Source: Actinoplanes siamensis
GTDB lineage: Bacteria; Actinomycetota; Actinomycetes; Mycobacteriales; Micromonosporaceae
Assembly: GCF_016862395.1 (NCBI RefSeq)
Contig: NZ_BOMW01000020.1
Coordinates: 1 to 64,000, forward strand
Direction: 5' to 3'
Length of the DNA: 64,000 nt
In this document: piece after piece, positions 20,682 through 31,718 of the stretch
How positions within the stretch are numbered: the stretch's first letter is position 1
How the letters are laid out: each line of letters begins with the position of its first letter
The notes under the pieces: generated by a model
The model's input: only the letters and a program-made list of their open reading frames with translations
The model's database searches: none
Told to the model about the DNA's origin: nothing
Translations under genes and position numbers: made by a program

Positions 20682-23600
20682 CTACACGCTCATCGGGCGC
20701 AGCTGGGGGCGGTTAGAGGCGGACAACTTCTTGATCTGCGCCGCCAACTGGGCGACGGTCGGGCCGCGGAACACCATGGTGACCTTGACGTCGACGTTGA
20801 GTTCCTTGCGGATCCGGCCGATCAGGCGGGTGGCGAGCAGGGAGTGCCCGCCCTGTTCGAAGAAGTCGACGTCGACGCCGACCTCGTCCACCCCGAGCAG
20901 CTCGGCGAAGAGCCGGCACAGCACCTGCTCGGTGGGGTTGCGCGGCCCCCGGCCGGTCGCGGCGGTGGGGCGGTCCGGCGCCGGCAGCGCGTTGCGGTCG
21001 AGCTTCCCGCTCGGCGTCAGCGGGATCCGGGCCAGTGCCACGATCGCCGAGGGGACCATGTACTCCGGCAGGTTCTCCCGGACCAGCTCGGTCAGCGCCG
21101 CGCTGTCCAGCCGCGCCGGGTCCGTGCCGGAGGCCGGCACCACGTACCCGACGAGCCGCTGATCGCCCGGACGGTCCTCGCGCAGCACGACCACCGCGGT
21201 GGCGACCTGCGGGGAGGCGCTCAGGGCCTGCTCGATCTCGCCCAGCTCGATGCGGAACCCGCGGACCTTGACCTGGAAGTCGGACCGTCCGATGTACTCG
21301 ACCTGGCCGTGCTTGTTCCAGCGCACCACGTCGCCGGTGCGGTACATCCGGCTTCCCGGCGCACCGAACGGGCAGGCCACGAAACGGTTGGCGGTCAGCC
21401 CGGTCTGCCCGAGGTAGCCACGCGCCAGCCCGGTGCCGGCGAGGTAGAGCTCGCCGGCCACGCCGGGGGCGACCGGGCGCAGCGCCGCGTCCAGCACGTA
21501 GACCTGGGTGTTCCACACCGGCGCACCGATGGGCACCCGGTCCGCGCCGGGCACGTGCTGCCAGGCGGTGACCTCCACCGCGGCCTCGGTCGGGCCGTAG
21601 AGGTTGTGCACCCCGCAGCCGGGCAGCAGTTCGACGGCCTTGTTGGCCAGCGTGGCGGGGAACGCCTCGCCGGCGACCTCCATCCAGCGCAGGCTGTCGC
21701 ACTCCTTGGCCGCGGGCTCGCCGAGGAACGCCTCCAGCAGCGACGGCACGAAGTCCGCGCCGGTCACGCCCTCCCGCTGGATCAGGTCGGCCAGGTACGC
21801 GGGGTCCCGGCGGCCGTCCGGGCGGGCGATCACGATGGCGGCGCCGACCTGCAGCGGCGCGAACAGCTCGGGCACCGACACGTCGAAGCTCGCGGTGGTG
21901 CTCAGCAGCACCCGGTCCCCGGCGTCGACGTCGAAGTGCGCCAGGCCCCACTTGAGCCGGTTCATGATGGCCCGGTGGGCCACCTGCACGCCCTTGGGGC
22001 CACCGGTGGAGCCGGAGGTGTAGATGACGTACGCGGCGTTGTCCGGCGCGAGCGTGCGGTGCGGGTCCGTGGTGGGCCGGCCGGACACGTCCGGGGTGGT
22101 GCCGTCGAGCACGAGCAGCGGCTTGGCGCTGTCGAGCACCTGCCGTACCCGGTCCTCGGGAAGCTCGGTGTCCAGCGGCAGGTAGGCCGCACCGGCCTTG
22201 ACCACCGCGTAGATCGCCACCAGCAGGTCGACCGACCGGGGGATGCGGACCGCGACCAGCTGTTCGGGTCCGGCGCCCCGCTCGATCAGCCAGTGTGCCA
22301 GCTGGTTGGCGCGCCGGTTGAACTCGCCGTAGGTGAGTCGCTCGCGGTCCCCGATCAGCGCCACCCGGTCGGGGTCGCGCCGCACCTGGGCCTCGAACGC
22401 GCCCGGCAGGGTGTCCGGGGCGACCGGCTGCGCGGTGTCGTTGATCTCGCGCAGCAACCAGTCGCGCTCCCGCTCGGAGAGCACGTCCACGGCGCTGACC
22501 GCGGTGTCCGGGTCCTCGAGGACCTGCTCCAGCACCCGTACGAGCCGCCCGGCGATCACCTCGGCCGCGTTCCGGTCGAAGATGTTCGTCTGGTAGTCGA
22601 GCGAGAGCCGCAGGTACGGGTCGGAGGAGTTGAGGGTGAGCGGGTAGTGCGAGCCGGCGAACGGCCGGATGCCGTCGATCGCGAAGCCGGCGGCGGTGTT
22701 CGCCTCGACGATGCCCGCACGGTCGATCGGGTAGTTCTCGAACACCACGATCGTGTCGAACAGCGTGGGCAGCCCGACCCCGCGCTGGATGTCGGCCAGC
22801 CCGTAGTAGTGGTGGTCGAGCAGCGCGATCTGCCGGTTCTGCAGCTCGGTCACGACCTGCCCGACGGTGTCGGACGGCTTGCAGAACGCCCGGGTCGGCA
22901 GGGTGTTGATGAACAGCCCGACCATTTCCTCGGAACCCGGCACGTCGGCCGGGCGGCCGTTGACCGCGGCGCCGAACACCACGTCCGGGCGGCCGGTCAG
23001 CTTCGACAGCAGGATCGCCCAGGCGCCCTGCAGCACCGTGTTCAGGGTGACCCCGAGCTCCGCGGCCCGCCCAGCGAGTCGGCGTCCCTGGTCGATCGAG
23101 AACGGCACCTCGACGCGCCCGAGGGCGGACGCCTCGCCGTCCGGCGGCGTATCCGCTGCCACCAGGGTCGGTTGGTCGAGTCCGGCGAGCTCTTGCTTCC
23201 ACCGGGCGGCCGACGCGTCGCGGTCCTGCGCGGACAGCCAGGCCAGGTAGTCGCCGTAGCCGCGGACCGGGGCGAGGTCGTCCTCGGTCTCGGCGTACAG
23301 TCGGATCAGGTCCTTGATCACCAGGGGCGACGACCAGCCGTCGAACAGGGTGTGGTGGGCCGTGATCACCAGCTTGGCCCGCTGCGGTCCGCAGGTGAGC
23401 AGCGCCAGGCGCAGCAGCGGCGGCCGGGTGGGGTCGAGCTGGTCGGCCCGGTCCCCGGCGAGGAAGGCGTCCAGGGCGGCGTTCTGTTCCGCGTCGCCCT
23501 GCCCGGTCAGGTCGATGTGCCGCCAGGGCAGGGCGACGTGCTCCGGGACGACCTGGACGGGATCGCCGCCGGCCGTCGCGAGGAACGCGGAACGCAGGTT

Positions 23601-26600
23601 CGGGTACCTGCGCAGGAGCGCCTGACCGGCCGCGCGCATCCTCGTGGGATCGACGTGTCCGGACAGGTGCAGCACGAATTGCATGTGGTAGACGTCGAAG
23701 GCGCCGTCCGCGAGCGCGGCCTGGAACTGGATGCCGGACTGGCCCGGTGCCTGCGGCCACACCTCGGCCAGCCGGCCGTACCGCTGTTCCCAGCTCTCGA
23801 TCTCGTCCTGGCGCACCGTCACCAGCGGGGCGTCGGAGGGGGTGAGGCCGCCGATCGGGGCGCGACCGGCGTACCTGGCCATGCCCCGCAGCACGTCGGT
23901 CCAGAGGTCGGCCAGTTCGCCGACCCGCTCGCGGGAGAGCAGCCCGGCGGGGAACATGCAGATGATCTGGAGCTGGGGGCCCTCGGCGGTGTCGACGGCG
24001 ACCGAGTTGATCTCCAGCGTGGAGAGCGCGGGCAGGTCCGGGTCGGGCATCGCGATCAGCTCGCTGGACCAGGGCGCCGGCACCCACCCGTGGGCGCGCA
24101 GGTGCTCGGGCACGTCGGTGTCGGAGATCCGGCCGAGGTAGTTGAAGCCGATCTGCGGCGCCGGGTACTCGGCAAGCTGCTCGGCGGTCTCCGGGTTGAG
24201 GTAGCGCAGCAGGCCGTAGCCGAGGCCCTTGTCGGGCACCTCGCGCAGCTGCTCCTTGACCAGCTTGATCGCCGCCGCGGTGGCCGCGCCGCCGGCCAGC
24301 ACGTCGGTCAGCTCCACACCCGGTACGGCGACGCGGGCCGGGTACATGCTGGTGAACCACCCGACGGTGCGCGACAGGTCGGCGCCGGGGACGGCGTCCT
24401 CCTCGCGGCCGTGCCCCTCCAGCCGCACCAGGGTGGGCTGCTGGGCGCCGCGCCACCGGTCCACCGCCAGGGCCAGCGCGGCGAGCAGCACGTCGGTAGC
24501 GGTCGCCCGGAACGCGGCGGGGAGCCGGGTCAGCACGGCCTCGGTGACCTCGGCGGGCAACCGCAGCCGTACGGTGTCGACGGTGCCCATGACGTCGACC
24601 GCCGGGTCGAACGGCCGCTGTCCCAGCGGCGGGTTCGGCACCTCCAGCAGGTCGCGCCAGTAGTCCAGTTCGGACTCGCGTTCCGGGGAGAGCGCCTCGG
24701 CCCGCAGCGCGGCGGTCCAGCGGCGGGCGGAGGTGCCGACGGCGGGCAGCGCGGCCGGGCGGCCGGCGCGGATCTGGTGCCACGCCTCGGCGAGGTCTGA
24801 CATGAGGATGCGCCAGGAGACCCCGTCGACCACCAGGTGGTGCAGCACGATCAGCAGCCGGCCGGCGCCGGAGGGCGTGGTGAACCACACGAAGTCCGCC
24901 ACCTTGCCGGCCTGTGGGTCGAGCCGGGCGACCGCGGCATCCAGCTGCGCCTCGGCCGCGGCCAGGACGCCCGGCTCCGCCCACTCGCCGGGGCAGGCGA
25001 CCGGGTGGATCAGGTCGGTGGCCCGGACGCTGCCGCGCGGGCGCACGTCCAGAGCCGGCTCGTCGCCGGGCACCAGCCGGGCCCGCAGCAGGTCGTGCCG
25101 GTCGACGACGGCGTCCAGGGTCGCGGCCAGTCCGGTCGCGTCGATCCCGGCCGGCAGCTCCAGGACCATCGCCATGGCGAACCGGTCGGTTCCGCCGCCG
25201 TGTTCGAACACCTGCCGGGCCACCGGCAGCAGCACCATCGGCCCGATCCCGCCGTCCTCGTCCTCGGCGAGCGCCGGGGCCCGGTCGCGGCGCGCGGACG
25301 CCAGCTCGGCCAGCCGGGCCGCGGTGCGGCCCTCGAAGATCTCCCGGGTGGTGAGGTGCAGGCCGCGGGCCCGGGCCCGTGCCACCACCTGGATCGACCG
25401 CAGGCTGTCGCCGCCGATGGCGAAGAAGTCGTCGTCGATGCCGACCCGGTCGACGCCGAGCACGTCCGCGTAGGCCGTGGCGATGATGGTCTCGGCCTCG
25501 GTGCGCGGCTCGCGGTAGGCCTCGCCGAGGAACTCCGGCTCGGGCAGCGCCGAGCGGTCCAGCTTGCCGGTGGGGCCCAGCGGGAGCCGGCTCAGGGCGA
25601 CGAACGCCGAGGGCACCATGTAGTCGGGCAGCCGGGCCGCCACGAACGTGCGCAGCTCGGCGGCGGAGGCCCCGGCCTGCACGTCGACGTCGCCGATGCC
25701 GCCGGCGCCGTTGTCGCCGACGGCGCCCTCACCGGTGTGCACCACGTAGGCGACCAGCCGCCGGCCGCCCGCGGGCACCTCGCGGCTGACCACCACGGCC
25801 TCGCGGATGCCGGGGTGCTGCGTGCACGCCGCCTCGACCTCGGCCGTCTCGATGCGGAAGCCGCGCACCTTGACCTGGTTGTCGTCGCGGCCGACGCATT
25901 CCAGCTGTCCGTCGGCGTTCCAGCGGACCATGTCACCGGTGCGGTACATCCGCTCGCCGGCCGGGCCGTACGGGTCGGCCACGTACCGCTCGGCGGTCAG
26001 GCCCGGGCGGGCGTGGTAGCCGCGCCCGATGCAGGCGCCGGCCACGTACAGCTCGCCGAGCACGCCTTGCGGCACCGGGTGCAGCCCCGGGCCCAGCACG
26101 TACGCGCGCATGTTGCCCAGCGGGGTGCCGATCGGCACGACGTCGCCGGGCGTCGGGTCCTGGTCGGCCGGCAGCGCGAAGGCGGTGGCGTAGAAGCTCT
26201 CGCTCTGCCCGTACGAGTTGATGATCCGTACGCCGGGACGCGCCTCGCGCACCTGGCGTGCCAGCCGGGCGGGCAGGACCTCGCCCGCGAAGACGACGGT
26301 ACGCAGGTCCGGTGCCTTGTCCAGGTGGCCGACCAGTTCGCCGAGCACCGACGGGACCCCGCTGATCACGTGGCCGTCCCAGCGGTCGCGCTCGGCGAGC
26401 GCCAGCGCGTCGGGCACCACTTCGGCCGTGCCGCCGGTGGACAGGGCGGTCAGCAGCTCGAAGACGGAGACGTCGAAGTTGATCGAGGTGCCGGCCAGTA
26501 TCCGCCACCCGGGCGCGGGGTCGAGCCGGCGGGCCAGTTCGGCGACGCCGTTGACGACATTGCGGTGCGTGATCGCGACGCCCTTGGGCCGGCCGGTGGA

Positions 26601-28433
26601 GCCGGAGGTGTACATGACGTACGCGAGGTTGCCGGGGGCCGGCGGCACCAGGGTCGTGTCGTCGCGCGACTCCCACTGCTCGCGGTCGTCGATGTTGATC
26701 ACCGACAGGCCGTCGCAGGGCAGTTCGCGCGCCGTCGCGGTGTCGGTGACCACCATCCACGGGCGGGCCTCGGCCAGCACCCCCGCGGCCCGCGCGCCCA
26801 GGTACCGCGAGTCCATCGGCAGGTAGCCGGCGCCGGCCTTGCTGATGCCCAGCAGGCTGACCACCAGCTCCTCCGAGCGCGGCACCGCCAGCAGCACCAG
26901 ATCCTCGGCCTGCACCCCGCGCCCGACCAGCTCCCGGGCCAGGCGGTCCGCCCGGTCGTCGAGTTCCCGGTAGGTCAGGGTGCGGCCGTCGCACACCACG
27001 GCGGGGGCGTCCGGCGTGCGGGCCGCCTGGAGCTCGACCAGCTTCGGGATCGTGTGGTCGCCCACCGGCGTGGCGGTGTCGTTGAACCGCGTCAGCAGCC
27101 GGTCCCGTTCCACGTCGTGCAGCACGTCGACGCTGTCGACGGGACGGTCCAGGTCGGACACCAGCTGGCCCAGCACGCGGGTGAAACGGGCCGCGAGGGC
27201 CTCGACGGTGGCGCGGTCGAACAGGTCGGTGGCGTACTCGAGCCGGATGCCGGCCCCGCCCGCCCGGTCCGGGATGATGTTGAAGAACAGGTCGAACTTG
27301 GCCGTCCCGGTCTCCAGCGTCTCCGCCTCGACCCCGAGGCCGGCGAAGGCCAGGTCGCCCAGCGGCTCCTGCCAGGCGAGCATCACCTGGAAGAACGGGT
27401 GGTACGCGGTGGAGCGGTCCGGGTTCAGCAGCTCCACCAGCCGCTCGAACGGCAGATCCTGGTTGTCGTAGGCGCCCAGGGAGCGGTCCCGCACCCGGTC
27501 GAGCAGCTGCCGGAAGCTCGGGTTGCCGCTGAGGTCGACGCGCAGCACCCAGGTGTTGACGAAGAACCCGACGAGGTCGCGCAGCTCCTCGTCGATGCGT
27601 CCGGCGATGGGCGCGCCGATCGGCACGTCGTCGCCGCCGCCCAGGTGGTGCAGCAGCACCGCCAGCGCCGCGTGCATCACCATCGACACCGTGACGTCCT
27701 GCTCCGCGACCAGTTTCTGCACGGACGTGAGCAGGGCGGGCTCGATGGCGAACTGCACCAGGTCGCCCCGCGAGTTCATCACCCGCGGGCGGGGACGGTC
27801 GGTCGGCAGGGCCAGCGGCTGGGACAGGGCGGCCAGCGCCTCGCGCCAGTACGCCAGCTGCCGGGCGGCCAGGCTCTCCGGGTCGGACTCGTCGCCGAGC
27901 ACCTCCTGCTGCCACAGCGCGTAGTCGGCGTACTGGATCGGCAGCGGCTCCCAGCCGGGGGCCTGCCCCGCGCGCCGGGCCGAGTAGGCCGTGCTGAGGT
28001 CGCGCAGCAGCGGCCCGAGCGACTCCCCGTCCAGGGCGATGTGGTGCACCACCAGCACCAGCGTGTGGTCCTGAGCGGCGGTGCGCAGCAGCCGGGCGTG
28101 GATCGGCACCTCGGTCGCCAGGTCGAAGGTCTGCCGGGCGGCCTCGGCGACCGCGGCCGGCCGGTCCGCCGGCGCGATCGCGGTGAGCGGCAGGGCGAAC
28201 GGTGCGGCATCGGAGGACAGGACCTGCTGGTACGGGACGCCGTCGTCGCCCTCGACGATCACCGTACGCAGGACCTCGTGCCGGTCGATGACATCCCGGA
28301 GCGCTGACTCGAGCGCCCCGACGTTCAGCTCACCGGTCAACCGCATGGCGAAAGCGCCGTTATAGGTCGGCGACGGACCTTCGAACCGGTCCACGAACCA
28401 CAACCGGCGCTGCGCGAACGACAACGGAATCAT
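20682..28433 (-). CDS. NRPS subunit 1: C-A-PCP-E-C-A-PCP
   Basis: 2583 residues; ATG with GGAG 5 bp upstream. Order: C at 1-430 (HHIALDG at 130-136), A about 450-950, PCP about 985-1055 (IGGDSLRS), E about 1070-1500 ([10 protein letters not shown]), C about 1510-1940 (HHTLFDGWS), A about 1960-2470, PCP (QGGHSLLAT). The first A pocket reads D-V-F-S-V-A-S-Y-A-K, nearly identical to the two piperazate-like domains of subunit 2. The second reads D-V-P-D-E-A-L-V-E-K, which I do not recognise; acidic residues at 278 and 299 suggest a basic or hydroxylated side chain, but that is a guess. The subunit begins with a C domain, so an upstream acyl or aminoacyl donor supplied in trans is required. Confidence 0.95.
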   Translation of the reverse strand: MIPLSFAQRRLWFVDRFEGPSPTYNGAFAMRLTGELNVGALESALRDVIDRHEVLRTVIVEGDDGVPYQQVLSSDAAPFALPLTAIAPADRPAAVAEAARQTFDLATEVPIHARLLRTAAQDHTLVLVVHHIALDGESLGPLLRDLSTAYSARRAGQAPGWEPLPIQYADYALWQQEVLGDESDPESLAARQLAYWREALAALSQPLALPTDRPRPRVMNSRGDLVQFAIEPALLTSVQKLVAEQDVTVSMVMHAALAVLLHHLGGGDDVPIGAPIAGRIDEELRDLVGFFVNTWVLRVDLSGNPSFRQLLDRVRDRSLGAYDNQDLPFERLVELLNPDRSTAYHPFFQVMLAWQEPLGDLAFAGLGVEAETLETGTAKFDLFFNIIPDRAGGAGIRLEYATDLFDRATVEALAARFTRVLGQLVSDLDRPVDSVDVLHDVERDRLLTRFNDTATPVGDHTIPKLVELQAARTPDAPAVVCDGRTLTYRELDDRADRLARELVGRGVQAEDLVLLAVPRSEELVVSLLGISKAGAGYLPMDSRYLGARAAGVLAEARPWMVVTDTATARELPCDGLSVINIDDREQWESRDDTTLVPPAPGNLAYVMYTSGSTGRPKGVAITHRNVVNGVAELARRLDPAPGWRILAGTSINFDVSVFELLTALSTGGTAEVVPDALALAERDRWDGHVISGVPSVLGELVGHLDKAPDLRTVVFAGEVLPARLARQVREARPGVRIINSYGQSESFYATAFALPADQDPTPGDVVPIGTPLGNMRAYVLGPGLHPVPQGVLGELYVAGACIGRGYHARPGLTAERYVADPYGPAGERMYRTGDMVRWNADGQLECVGRDDNQVKVRGFRIETAEVEAACTQHPGIREAVVVSREVPAGGRRLVAYVVHTGEGAVGDNGAGGIGDVDVQAGASAAELRTFVAARLPDYMVPSAFVALSRLPLGPTGKLDRSALPEPEFLGEAYREPRTEAETIIATAYADVLGVDRVGIDDDFFAIGGDSLRSIQVVARARARGLHLTTREIFEGRTAARLAELASARRDRAPALAEDEDGGIGPMVLLPVARQVFEHGGGTDRFAMAMVLELPAGIDATGLAATLDAVVDRHDLLRARLVPGDEPALDVRPRGSVRATDLIHPVACPGEWAEPGVLAAAEAQLDAAVARLDPQAGKVADFVWFTTPSGAGRLLIVLHHLVVDGVSWRILMSDLAEAWHQIRAGRPAALPAVGTSARRWTAALRAEALSPERESELDYWRDLLEVPNPPLGQRPFDPAVDVMGTVDTVRLRLPAEVTEAVLTRLPAAFRATATDVLLAALALAVDRWRGAQQPTLVRLEGHGREEDAVPGADLSRTVGWFTSMYPARVAVPGVELTDVLAGGAATAAAIKLVKEQLREVPDKGLGYGLLRYLNPETAEQLAEYPAPQIGFNYLGRISDTDVPEHLRAHGWVPAPWSSELIAMPDPDLPALSTLEINSVAVDTAEGPQLQIICMFPAGLLSRERVGELADLWTDVLRGMARYAGRAPIGGLTPSDAPLVTVRQDEIESWEQRYGRLAEVWPQAPGQSGIQFQAALADGAFDVYHMQFVLHLSGHVDPTRMRAAGQALLRRYPNLRSAFLATAGGDPVQVVPEHVALPWRHIDLTGQGDAEQNAALDAFLAGDRADQLDPTRPPLLRLALLTCGPQRAKLVITAHHTLFDGWSSPLVIKDLIRLYAETEDDLAPVRGYGDYLAWLSAQDRDASAARWKQELAGLDQPTLVAADTPPDGEASALGRVEVPFSIDQGRRLAGRAAELGVTLNTVLQGAWAILLSKLTGRPDVVFGAAVNGRPADVPGSEEMVGLFINTLPTRAFCKPSDTVGQVVTELQNRQIALLDHHYYGLADIQRGVGLPTLFDTIVVFENYPIDRAGIVEANTAAGFAIDGIRPFAGSHYPLTLNSSDPYLRLSLDYQTNIFDRNAAEVIAGRLVRVLEQVLEDPDTAVSAVDVLSERERDWLLREINDTAQPVAPDTLPGAFEAQVRRDPDRVALIGDRERLTYGEFNRRANQLAHWLIERGAGPEQLVAVRIPRSVDLLVAIYAVVKAGAAYLPLDTELPEDRVRQVLDSAKPLLVLDGTTPDVSGRPTTDPHRTLAPDNAAYVIYTSGSTGGPKGVQVAHRAIMNRLKWGLAHFDVDAGDRVLLSTTASFDVSVPELFAPLQVGAAIVIARPDGRRDPAYLADLIQREGVTGADFVPSLLEAFLGEPAAKECDSLRWMEVAGEAFPATLANKAVELLPGCGVHNLYGPTEAAVEVTAWQHVPGADRVPIGAPVWNTQVYVLDAALRPVAPGVAGELYLAGTGLARGYLGQTGLTANRFVACPFGAPGSRMYRTGDVVRWNKHGQVEYIGRSDFQVKVRGFRIELGEIEQALSASPQVATAVVVLREDRPGDQRLVGYVVPASGTDPARLDSAALTELVRENLPEYMVPSAIVALARIPLTPSGKLDRNALPAPDRPTAATGRGPRNPTEQVLCRLFAELLGVDEVGVDVDFFEQGGHSLLATRLIGRIRKELNVDVKVTMVFRGPTVAQLAAQIKKLSASNRPQLRPMSV

Positions 28434-28474
28434 TGTGTCTCCAATATCGGCGGACCTGGCGAGCAGATCGTCAG

Positions 28475-29662
28475 TCAGCTTTGGTCGAGCAGGGTGAGGA
28501 GTTCCTCGTTGTAGAAGTCGTCGATGGAAATCGCTCCCGACAGGGTCGAGAAATAGCGGTCGATCTGCTCCTGGTGACCGACCAGTTTGCGCAGCATCTC
28601 CGTACGTCCCTCGGGCTTGAGCTCGGCCACGTTGAGAGCACCCTGGTAATGGCTGAGGGTCTCGCCGCCGAGTTCGTTCTCGTAGCGCCGCAGCGCCGAC
28701 TTGAGCGCGCGGTCGTCGTGCAGGTTCGGCCCGATGTGGTCGGTGAGGCTCTGCGCCTGCACGAAGGCCTCGGTGATGCCCCGGGCGGTGATGGAGTCCT
28801 TGTGGGTCACCGCGTCGCCGACCAGCGCCCAGCCGGGCCCGTACGCCTTACGGAAGAAGTTCTCCTGGTGCCCGGTGCCGTACATCTGCTCGACGCGCTC
28901 GCCGGCCCGCATCCGCTCGTACAGCTCGGGCGCGGTCGTGCGGAAGGTGTCGAGGTAGGCCGGCTCCACCGACTTGCGGACCGCCCCGAAGTCGGACTGC
29001 GGGAAATACGTCATCAGCAGGGTCAGGTCGTCGTTGGTGGGCAGCACACCGACCCACCGTCCGGGCCGCTCGTACAGCTCGAAGTCGGCCGGCACCCCGG
29101 CCCAGTAGCTGTAGTAGACGCAGGTCAGCCGGGCGTGCTCGATGACGTACGGCGCCCCGGCCTTGCGGGCCACCAGCGACCGCATGCCGTCGGCGCCGAC
29201 CACCAGCCGGGCGCGTTCGGTGCTCTGCTGGCCGGCGGGCGTGGTGTACCTGACCCCGACGACCCGGTCGTCCTCGTACACCAGGTCGTTGACCGCGCAG
29301 GACTGGCGGAACTCCACGCCGGCCGCCACCGCGCCGTCGGCGAGCACGGGGTCGAGCACGTAGCGCCGCGGCGCGTACGTGGTCCGCAGGCCGTCGATCG
29401 GCAGGGAGAACCCCTCCACGCGCACGCCGGCGGCCTCGTACACCTGGCGGGTGATGGGCTGGCATCCGGTGGCGCGCAGCTTGTCGAGCAGCCCCCACCG
29501 GTTGAGCAGCGCCACGCCCTGCGTGTGCAGGTAATGCGAGGAGAGCGTGTCCTGCGGGAATTTCGCCTTCTCCAGGAGCAGGACACGGTATCCCTGCCGC
29601 GCGAACAGCATGGCCGTCGGCGAACCCGCACAGCGGGCACCGATGACAATCACGTCGTACAT
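28475..29662 (-). CDS. FAD-dependent oxidoreductase/monooxygenase
   Basis: 395 residues; GAGAGG precedes the ATG. The N-terminal dinucleotide fold reads [15 protein letters not shown], a GxxxxG variant typical of a large actinobacterial flavoprotein group related to geranylgeranyl-reductase and halogenase-like monooxygenases. The second FAD motif is [16 protein letters not shown]. The Trp-rich motif of true flavin halogenases is not seen. It lies between a free adenylation/carrier pair and the first NRPS gene, all leftward and closely spaced. It probably oxidises an amino acid or the peptide, possibly while carrier-bound; N-hydroxylation, which is common in piperazate depsipeptides, is one possibility. 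No substrate can be assigned. Confidence 0.85.
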   Translation of the reverse strand: MYDVIVIGARCAGSPTAMLFARQGYRVLLLEKAKFPQDTLSSHYLHTQGVALLNRWGLLDKLRATGCQPITRQVYEAAGVRVEGFSLPIDGLRTTYAPRRYVLDPVLADGAVAAGVEFRQSCAVNDLVYEDDRVVGVRYTTPAGQQSTERARLVVGADGMRSLVARKAGAPYVIEHARLTCVYYSYWAGVPADFELYERPGRWVGVLPTNDDLTLLMTYFPQSDFGAVRKSVEPAYLDTFRTTAPELYERMRAGERVEQMYGTGHQENFFRKAYGPGWALVGDAVTHKDSITARGITEAFVQAQSLTDHIGPNLHDDRALKSALRRYENELGGETLSHYQGALNVAELKPEGRTEMLRKLVGHQEQIDRYFSTLSGAISIDDFYNEELLTLLDQS

Positions 29663-29820
29663 GACGCCTCTCTTAACCCAGCAAGGTGATGGAGACGGCC
29701 CGAATGAGGCCGGGGGAGGTCAGCGTTCACCCGCGGCGCGTGGACGCCGCCGATGAAAGAAAGGAACTGACCGGCCGGGTGAGCCGTTGTCGCGCGAGCG
29801 GGACGGCCCCCGGCGTGGTG

Positions 29821-30072
29821 CTACGTGGCGACCGTCTGCAGCGATTCGATGTACGCCGAGATGGACGCCACGGTCGGATTGCGGTACAGCTGGTCCACCG
29901 GCACCTCGACGCCGATCTCCAGCACGAAGGCGCGCTGGATCTTGGCCATGATCAGGGAGTGCCCGGCCAGGGCGAAGAAGTCGTCGTCGTACGCCACGTC
30001 GTCGTTCTGCAGCTCACGGCACCAGATGGCGTGCACTCGTTCGGCGATCATCACAGTCCTCTCGTCGGTCAT
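29821..30072 (-). CDS. Free-standing peptidyl carrier protein
   Basis: 83 residues, a single carrier domain with attachment motif DDDFFALAGHSLIM, where the first Gly of the usual GGHS is Ala. Its ATG overlaps the stop of the free adenylation gene by 4 bp, so the two form a coupled A-T pair. It is followed by 158 bp and then the flavoprotein. It is probably the dedicated partner of the adenylation protein. It differs clearly from the other free carrier at 5860-6159, so the cluster has two discrete carriers. Confidence 0.9.
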   Translation of the reverse strand: MTDERTVMIAERVHAIWCRELQNDDVAYDDDFFALAGHSLIMAKIQRAFVLEIGVEVPVDQLYRNPTVASISAYIESLQTVAT

Positions 30073-31643
30073 CGGGGCGGCACCGTGGTCCGCAGCTCGT
30101 CGAGCAGCGCCGCGCGGTCGACTTTTCCGTGGGGGCTCAGCGGCAGCCGGGAGATGGTGCGGAAGTGAGCCGGCACCATGTTGCGCGGCAGCGCCTTCAG
30201 CAGCTGGGCGCGCACGTCCTTCTCGGCCGGCTCGTCCCCGGCGGGCACGAGGAAGGCCGTCAGCTCGGTCTCGCCGGAGTCGGTGCGCCCGACCACGACG
30301 GCGGCCTGCCGCACGCCGGGCAGCCGGCCCAGCGCCCGTTCGATGTCGTGCAGGTCGATGCGCATGCCGCGCACCTTCACCTGGGTGTCCATCCGGCCCA
30401 GGACGATGAGCTGGCCGTCGCCGGTGACGTAGCCGCGGTCACCGGTGCGGTAGATGCGCACCGGGGCGCCGTGCACCTGGATGGTCGTGAACCGCGCCGA
30501 CTCGGGACCCGAGCCGTTGAGGTAGCCCGCCCCGACGCTGCGCCCGGCGATGCAGATCTCGCCGTGCTCGCCGGTCCGTACCCCGCGCAGCTCCTCGTCG
30601 ACCAGGTGGATGTCGGTGTTGTAGCCGGGCCGCCCGACCGGGGCGACGTCGTGCTCGCCGCGCCGGTAGCCGGCGAGGTCGAACGAGGTGGCGACGTCCG
30701 CGCACTCGGCGACGCCGTACTGGTGCAGCAGGGTGCAGGTGTTGCCCTCGCGCCGGGCCCAGTCCAGGACCCGCTCGACGTGCAGCGGTTCGCCGCCGAA
30801 GAGCACGTAGTCGAGCCGGCTGAGCGTGTCGCCCCCGGCCGCGACCTCCCAGTCCACCAGCACGTAGAGGGTGGACGAGGCGCAGTGCACGACGCGGATG
30901 TCGTGCTCGCCCAGCAGCCGGTAGGCCATCGCGGGGTCGAAGTTGCGGCTCGCCATGAGGTGCTGGGTGGCGCCGCAGAACAGCGGCGCCATCAGGCTGC
31001 GCTGCGAGAGGTCGAAGCCGAACGCGCTGACCACGAGGTTGTGCGACCGGCGGTCCAGGCGGTACTCCCGCGACAGCCAGTTGAGCAGGTTGAACCAGTT
31101 CTCGTGCCGGACCGCGGTCAGCTTCGGCACCCCGGTCGAGCCGGAGGTGAAGACCGCGTAGCAGAGGTCGTCGCCGGTGACGGTGACGTCGGGGTCGGTC
31201 TCCGGCAGCGCCGCGAGCTGATCGGCCAGCTGCGCCAGGTCGATGACCGGCACGGTCGCGGAGTCCACCAGCTCGGCCGTGGCGGGAGAGGCGACGATCG
31301 CGGCCAGGTCGGCGATCTGCCCGAGCAGCAGCCGCAAACGCGCTTCCGGGTAGGCCGGGTCGAGCGGCACGTAGGCGGCGCCCGCCTTGAGGATGCCCAG
31401 GATGACGACCAGCATGTCGATCGAGTAGTCGAGGCAGACGCCGACCTTCGCGCCCCGGGCGTGCCCGCGCTCGGCGAGCAGAGCGGCGAACTGGTTGGCC
31501 TTCGCGTTGAGCTCTCGGTAGGACAGGCTCTGCCCGGCCCAGCGCACGGCGGTCGCGTCGGGGGTGGCCTTGGCGTGCGCCTCGAACCGGCGGTGGACCA
31601 CGGGCACCGCGGGCAGGGGGACTCGTTTTCCGGGAAGAATCAT
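30069..31643 (-). CDS. Free-standing adenylation protein (amino acid-AMP ligase)
   Basis: 524 residues, one complete A domain with no C or PCP. Core motifs: FTSGSTGVPK (A3), YRTGDRGYVTGD (A7), VKVRGMRID (A8), and the late SPHGKVDR with the catalytic Lys (A10). The pocket read from core motifs is D-L-R-H-L-G-Q-D-V-K, which I cannot match to a known substrate. It is coupled to the following carrier protein and should load it; it might also serve the carrier beside the P450. The A5 region is divergent (QYGVAECAD), setting it apart from the in-line domains. Confidence 0.93.
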   Translation of the reverse strand: MILPGKRVPLPAVPVVHRRFEAHAKATPDATAVRWAGQSLSYRELNAKANQFAALLAERGHARGAKVGVCLDYSIDMLVVILGILKAGAAYVPLDPAYPEARLRLLLGQIADLAAIVASPATAELVDSATVPVIDLAQLADQLAALPETDPDVTVTGDDLCYAVFTSGSTGVPKLTAVRHENWFNLLNWLSREYRLDRRSHNLVVSAFGFDLSQRSLMAPLFCGATQHLMASRNFDPAMAYRLLGEHDIRVVHCASSTLYVLVDWEVAAGGDTLSRLDYVLFGGEPLHVERVLDWARREGNTCTLLHQYGVAECADVATSFDLAGYRRGEHDVAPVGRPGYNTDIHLVDEELRGVRTGEHGEICIAGRSVGAGYLNGSGPESARFTTIQVHGAPVRIYRTGDRGYVTGDGQLIVLGRMDTQVKVRGMRIDLHDIERALGRLPGVRQAAVVVGRTDSGETELTAFLVPAGDEPAEKDVRAQLLKALPRNMVPAHFRTISRLPLSPHGKVDRAALLDELRTTVPPR

Positions 31644-31718
31644 GAATCAGCTCCGATGGGACGGGTGGCCGGTCGATCAGGACGCCGGAGCACCACGGGA
31701 GGGGACTTTCCGGCGTCG

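Noticed and set aside
28475-29662. Flavin-dependent halogenase
   Set aside because: The conserved WxWxIP region is not visible.
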